Shown here one piece after another: positions 59,710 to 64,000 of a stretch of DNA of 64,000 nt. The stretch's first letter is position 1; every line of letters starts with the position of its first letter. The position numbers and the translations under genes are program-made. Below the pieces are notes generated by a model that worked only from the letters and a program-made list of their open reading frames with translations, did no database searches and had not been told where the DNA came from. This stretch comes from Penelope pileata (taxonomy: Eukaryota > Chordata > Aves > Galliformes > Cracidae), in the NCBI GenBank assembly GCA_013396635.1, contig WBMW01000009.1, forward strand, positions 96,630-160,629. The letters run 5' to 3'.

Positions 59710-60752
59710 GCTTTAACACAGAGATTATTTTAATAGAGTCCTCACACGCTAACGCTCCATCTAGAATCCAGTGACTTTTACACCTTCATGAGCAATGGAA
59801 GATGGATCCCACCCCGCATTTAAAGGTAAGAAAAGGGATTTTCAGAAGTCTTTACACGACACAGAAGCACAGTGACCTTCAGAGAAGCTGGTTCTCCTGT
59901 ATTGCTCACGTACCTTGGAAATACCACCCACACAAGGGTGAAGAGTGTTTGCCATCCCATGCCTTAAGTAATGCCTACGACAGGATAAAGGAACTCTGGA
60001 GCTGTGATATGAGAATAGCAAGTGATCCTCTCAGCATGCACCGTAGCAGAGTTCAGAGGAAAAGCCACACACCCTACCTGTACCAACCCGCAGTGCGCTG
60101 ACACCTCGGCAGCGGAGCAGAGGTTCGTGCTTCCCACTTCCCCTGGAAAATTGTTACCTTGGCAGCTTCCAAGTAGAAGAACTGCTCTATAGGAGCTGCT
60201 GTTTCTGCTCAGAACACGCTCGTTAAGCTAACGCAGCTGTGGGACCCTGTTAGGCTAAGACCAGTGAGCTGGCTGGCATGGCAGCAGCGAGGCTGTGGCT
60301 GCAGCCAGCTGTGAGCATCAGGGGAAGGGGACTGCTGGGAGCCAGCAAGCCTGATGCCAGCAGCTGCGAGCCAATCACACCCTGACTGCTGCTGTTCTCC
60401 CCCAGGTACGCTGACCATCCAGTCAAAACGTAAAAATAAGGTGGCATTTGCCTTCAGGGCAGGCAAGGGTGTTACTGTACAGGTACATCCGGAGCAATAC
60501 ACCTTCCACAACGTGTACACACCAAAGCTCTGCAGTAGTGAGGTTCTCTCTAAGCAGGTTCAGCTGGGGCAGACATGACCCTCTCCCACACCATTCAGAG
60601 TGGATGTGATCCCTGTCTGCAACTCCCAAGCTCCCCCGTTCCATACCAGGTGGAAATGAGCTTCCTGGCTCTCTGCTTGATCACCTCCAGAGACTCCTGT
60701 TTCCACCTGCCTCTTCTTGATGCTGATGGCAGAGACCCAGCTCTGCCCCCCG
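59710..60752 (-). other. FARP2: FARP2 3' UTR
   Basis: This is the segment between the FARP2 stop codon and the proposed poly(A) site. The end is inferred. Confidence 0.45.
59729..59734 (-). terminator. FARP2: Candidate FARP2 poly(A) signal ATTAAA
   Basis: The minus strand reads ATTAAAATAATCTCTGTG, followed by GGTTGCAGTTTGTTCTG and TTTTTG, a suitable downstream element. This predicts a 3' UTR of about 1 kb. No AATAAA was found closer to the stop. Confidence 0.45.
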
Positions 60753-60843
60753 TCAGTCCGTGTGCCTGTCCTTCTCGTCCTTGGGAAGCAAAAGGCTCGA
60801 CCTTGCCGGGGAGCTGGTGGCTCTCTTGATCACCTCCATCCAC
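60753..60843 (-). CDS. FARP2: FARP2 terminal exon, coding part
   Basis: It completes an arginine codon (AG|G), then encodes WMEVIKRATSSPARSSLLLP and KDEKDRHTD, then TGA. The acceptor is TTTCTTGCCAG. Confidence 0.93.
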
Positions 60844-62144
60844 CTGGCAAGAAAGGAGGAACAGCATGAGGAGTGCTCAGCCCTCCCTCACCACCACCAT
60901 CTCATGCTCTTACAAGTTGTCTTACTACCTCCAAACCTCACACAACATCTGTTTTCCATCTTTCTTCTACAATTGTTTTTTTCAGGGAACTATCAATTCT
61001 GCTTTACTAAATCAGCTAGTGCTTCAAATGAGTGCTTGAGATGTGGCAAATACACTGCAAACGCGGTTGTCTGTTCAATGAACAGCTCTGCAATGCTTTG
61101 AGCTCCAGACAGCTCTTATTAGAGCACATGGTGTTCTCTTACAACTGTACAGAAAATATTTACCCAGGGAGGACGGGCTGGCAACGTTTTCCCCAGTCAT
61201 ATGGATTGCTTTTCTTACAATAAGCTCTGTAACAGACTTGCTCATATGGAAGGAAAAGCAACAATGAAGGAAGCAAGACAAGCATCAGCTGTGCCTTACG
61301 CTGAAGTACTGCAGGAAACCAGGGCATTGCAGAGCACAGCCTGCATTCTGCTCACAGCTGTGGGCTGCTCTCCCAAGGGCGGGGGAATTATATATGTGAT
61401 GCTTTCTCACCAAAAGGACACTCCAAAAAAAAGCAACAAGTATCCTCCAGGGCAGAAAGCAATGAGGGGGTTTAAGCAGCTAATGAACTGCAAAGTTTTG
61501 TATGTGATGCGTTGGAAACACCATTCACTTCGGATCATATGTGGAAGCCCCTGACAGCACCCGTACACTGTGTTATAGAGGAAGCAGTAAACTGAAAAGC
61601 ACCCCTGTGCTCACTGCTCTCAGCCTTGTGTTGAAACTCCTGTTTCTTCAGAGATAGAGAGAAGAAAAAAATGCTTTTCTAAGCAGAACTGTGAATAAAG
61701 GAGCTACCTGACTCCATCGGCCCAGTGGGGCTGAGCATCACGCTGCCCACCCACCCACATGGCTCCCCAGCCCCCGGAAAGCTCCACGCCCCCGAGACAG
61801 AGCTGAGCCCACAGCCCTGGGTGTCAGCACCAGCCCTCCCCTGCCAGGAGCATGGTTCTGGTTCCGGGGGGGAAAGGAAGGAAACTTCTCTACTGGGAAT
61901 GAGCTGGGTGTTCTGTATGCCTCTGTGCATTATCAGCTGGTGAGTTAACAGCATGGTATGTCCTGAGAAATACAAAGAAAACATAGAATTACCTCTCAAA
62001 GGTGTATTTGCTCTCAGCCCTGAAGAAGTACACGTGGGATTTGAACTGCAGCTTGAAGACATAATCCTTCTGAATGCCGTCTGCCTCCACCGGGGCGCTG
62101 ACCGTGTAGCCCAGCAGCGGGAGGCTGGCCAGGGGGTAATCGTC
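60753..62144 (-). CDS. FARP2: FARP2 C-terminal part (last two coding exons; gene continues beyond the window)
   Basis: FARP2 is a FERM, RhoGEF (DH) and double-PH protein that activates Rac1/Cdc42 downstream of plexin-A/neuropilin in semaphorin signalling. Only 80 C-terminal residues are visible, in exons 62144-61993 and 60843-60753. They read DDYPLASLPLLGYTVSAPVE, then IQKDYVFKLQFKSHVYFFRA and ESKYTFERWMEVIKRATSS, and end KDEKDRHTD before TGA. This is the second half of the second PH domain, with the conserved Trp of its C-terminal helix (ERWMEVI). The paralogue FARP1 has a very similar PH2 end. FARP2 is preferred because it adjoins STK25 in the same relative orientation as in human. The FERM and DH exons must lie beyond position 64000. 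Confidence 0.9.
60844..61992 (-). other. FARP2: FARP2 last intron
   Basis: This 1.15-kb GT..AG intron joins phase 2 to phase 2. No other exon is visible in it. Confidence 0.85.
61993..62144 (-). CDS. FARP2: FARP2 penultimate exon, second PH domain
   Basis: It encodes DDYPLASLPLLGYTVSAPVE and onward to SKYTFE plus two bases. The acceptor is GCTGTTGCAG and the donor is GTAATTCT. It covers central to late strands of PH2. Confidence 0.95.
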
Positions 62145-62819
62145 CTGCAACAGCCCCACAGCACAGCTCAGTGCCAGGCAGCCCTCAGGCAGCAGCCAGA
62201 CCCATGGGGAGTGCTCTGCCCTGCTGCACTGTCAGGGGTTCAGGGAGGGATGGAGGAGGAGCGGCCTTTCTCTCCCGTGAAGCCCATGGTGGATGGTAAT
62301 GGCGTTTCCCCAACCCCTTGCACTGAGCTCACAAAGTTCCTTGCTGCTATTCCCCTTCCCCCTCCTCGCTGTGTCTCTGAAATTCCTAGCACGATCCAAC
62401 AGGAATATCAAAACATCCTTCCCAAAAGACGTGTGCCCTCAGGGAACCTGAATAAAATAAGCAGGTTTGGGGGTGAACGAGATGAAGGCCCACGCTGCAC
62501 TGCAGCACAGCTCGTTCCAAACCCAGATGCTGAACACACCCTGGGCAGGGAAAGTCCTGATGCCTGTGCAACTGGTACCTGTGCTGCAGCCCAAGGTGAG
62601 AGTGGTAAGAAACGGGCAAAAGGCTGCTGACTGCCTGACCTCCACCACTGAGGGCATTATGAGACATCTTTCCCCTTGAATGCAGAAGGCAAGGACCATT
62701 AACGTACGAGAAATCCTGATGGAACTCTGCAAGAAGGGCCTGTGGCCCCACAGAGAGCGGCTTCATTAATTGCTGCTGTAGGGAAACAGTTGATTGGGGC
62801 CTGGATGGATGAGTGAGCA

Positions 62820-64000
62820 CATGGTGGAGGGTGTGGCTGGCCCAGGGAACACAGGTGGATCACCTGCACCTGTAACTGGAAGGGGTGGACCTGGGGTGGG
62901 GTTGCCCCAGGCTTAGATAAGGGCCAGCCAGGCAGAGGGGAAGCAGCCTGAGAGAGAGAGATCAGACAGAAATGGATCAGGGGAGCACAAGATCAGGAGC
63001 TTGGAAAGAAGCAGGAGAACCAGCACTAGATGTGGAGCATGGCCCCTAGCTGCAAACGAGACAAATGGCAGAGTTAGATGGAGAACTGGTGCAGCTGTAA
63101 GAGTTTTGGGACTCTTTTCTGCTACGCTTGGCATAGTCAGCAGGATGAGATACTGGGTGCAGGGAAACCAAGAGTGCAGGTAGAAGGATGTGATCACAGA
63201 GATAAAATGGTTACGGTGTGTGCCCTTGCTAGCCATTAGGACTCTTGTTGCCCAGGAGTATGGCATGGGCAATAAAGATAATCTAGATGATGAAATCACT
63301 AAATGTGATCCTAGATGGGAGGTCCATGACGTGAAGCTTCCAGGAGAAGGGAAGTACGTGAAGTATCCAGCTGCAGACCTGCTGTCCTGATAAGAAGAGA
63401 CACCTTTATGAGGCTTTTGGTCCCAACCAGTGCTGTTCTGGGGCGTGTCAGGAAGACTTGGGAACTCGGTGTCAGGCACAGACAAATGGAAGCTGATGAT
63501 GAAGCAGGGAAAAGAAGTTGGAGAAGGAAAGAAAATAGAGGAAAAAGAAAAGATTGAAGATAATGAAGAAAAATTGGAAAATGGAGAAAAAGAGAATGGA
63601 AAAGGAAGAGAAGAAGAAAGAAAACTTGAAGTTGTTTTTGGTTGTTGTTAATATATGAAACGTGTTGGATTATGTATGCCTTATGAAATTCAGAAAGATC
63701 AAGGTAATTCCATGTATCCCTGCCCAGAAGGGTGCTGTTATAATCTCTGTTAGAAAATGTTAAGAAAAATTTCCAGTATGGCCTAATGGGGGCCTAGTGA
63801 GGTAAATGAAATGGGAAGAAATGGTGTGGTAAGAAATTGTATGAAAAGAAATGGTAAGAAACTGTGCCTGGAGGGGTGGAAACAGGTGGGATGAGCCATA
63901 GATCAGTGATTGTTGCATGAAGTGATCTGAAGGTAGTAACAGTGTATGGCATCTTCAGCACAAAGGGGTGGGAAAAGCTAAGAAACAGACACACTGCTTG
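62820..64000. mobile_element. Possible LTR-retroelement-derived sequence, unidentified
   Basis: Compared with neighbouring intron, this stretch changes composition. It is G/A-rich, nearly free of CpG, with an AATAAA-containing segment near 63270, a purine tract at 63490-63640, and imperfect AAGAAATGGT repeats at 63815-63865. That pattern recalls degraded avian LTR elements. I cannot identify a family, and see no intact retroviral protein. Confidence 0.2.
63483..63640 (+). repeat. Purine-rich GA/A tract
   Basis: About 160 bases are almost only G and A on the plus strand. The open frame through it reads as a Lys/Glu-rich low-complexity stretch, which is expected from such composition and is not taken as coding. 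Confidence 0.75.

Larger units (their letters stand above)
62145..64000 (-). other. FARP2: FARP2 intron, partial
   Basis: No further FARP2 exon is visible up to the window end. The part from about 62820 contains unusual, probably repeat-derived sequence. Confidence 0.6.

Noticed and set aside
61953..62630. 225-codon plus-strand frame
   Set aside because: It is antisense to the FARP2 PH exon and extends through intron; the minus-strand reading is the conserved protein.
63430..63651. Lys/Glu-rich frame at the right edge
   Set aside because: It results from a purine-only tract and is not evidence for a protein.

Overview
The window is vertebrate, and almost certainly bird, nuclear DNA. Genes are split into short exons with GT..AG introns. 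At least nine fragments of CR1, the dominant avian LINE, are scattered through it, and several end in the typical ATTCTGTGATTCTGTG-like 3' tail. The encoded proteins are close to human orthologues. A galliform such as chicken or turkey fits best, but the species cannot be fixed from sequence alone. There are several assembly N positions (20185, 25483, 38548-38876, 39162, 39663).

Three protein-coding genes are supported. BOK (minus strand, coding exons 26722 to 14952) is complete: four coding exons giving a 213-residue BCL-2-family protein. STK25 (plus strand, visible coding exons 44772 to 54230) is complete apart from its short first coding exon: ten exons give 416 residues, and ten more missing N-terminal residues would match the 426 of human STK25. 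FARP2 (minus strand) is represented only by its last two coding exons (62144-61993 and 60843-60753), which encode the end of the second PH domain and the C-terminus. The order BOK-STK25-FARP2 with relative orientations minus/plus/minus is the inverted copy of human 2q37.3 (FARP2 plus, STK25 minus, BOK plus), so synteny supports the names.

Layout: 1-1335 looks like the 3' UTR of a further plus-strand gene whose coding part lies to the left. 1336-14050 is intergenic, with one CR1 that carries a 21-bp minisatellite. 14080-26765 is BOK, with a CpG-rich probable promoter at 27690-28170. 28200-38090 is non-coding spacer with two CR1 copies. 38410-39240 is a CpG island, interrupted by a 329-N gap, that probably drives STK25; it carries ZNF143/THAP11-type ACTACA..TCCCAG motifs. 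39350-40090 is a CR1 containing a perfect 244-bp duplication across a single N, best read as a contig-overlap artefact. STK25 runs to a poly(A) signal at 56306. FARP2 comes in from the right and ends near 59710, so STK25 and FARP2 converge tail to tail. The last 1.2 kb holds an unidentified, possibly LTR-derived sequence with a purine-rich tract.

The three proteins do not form one pathway. BOK acts in cell death and ER/mitochondrial membrane biology, STK25 is a GCKIII kinase of the Golgi and STRIPAK complexes, and FARP2 is a Rac/Cdc42 exchange factor in semaphorin-plexin signalling. Nothing in the window supports a novel biological system; the most useful observations concern the promoter gap, the missing STK25 first exon and the assembly artefacts.
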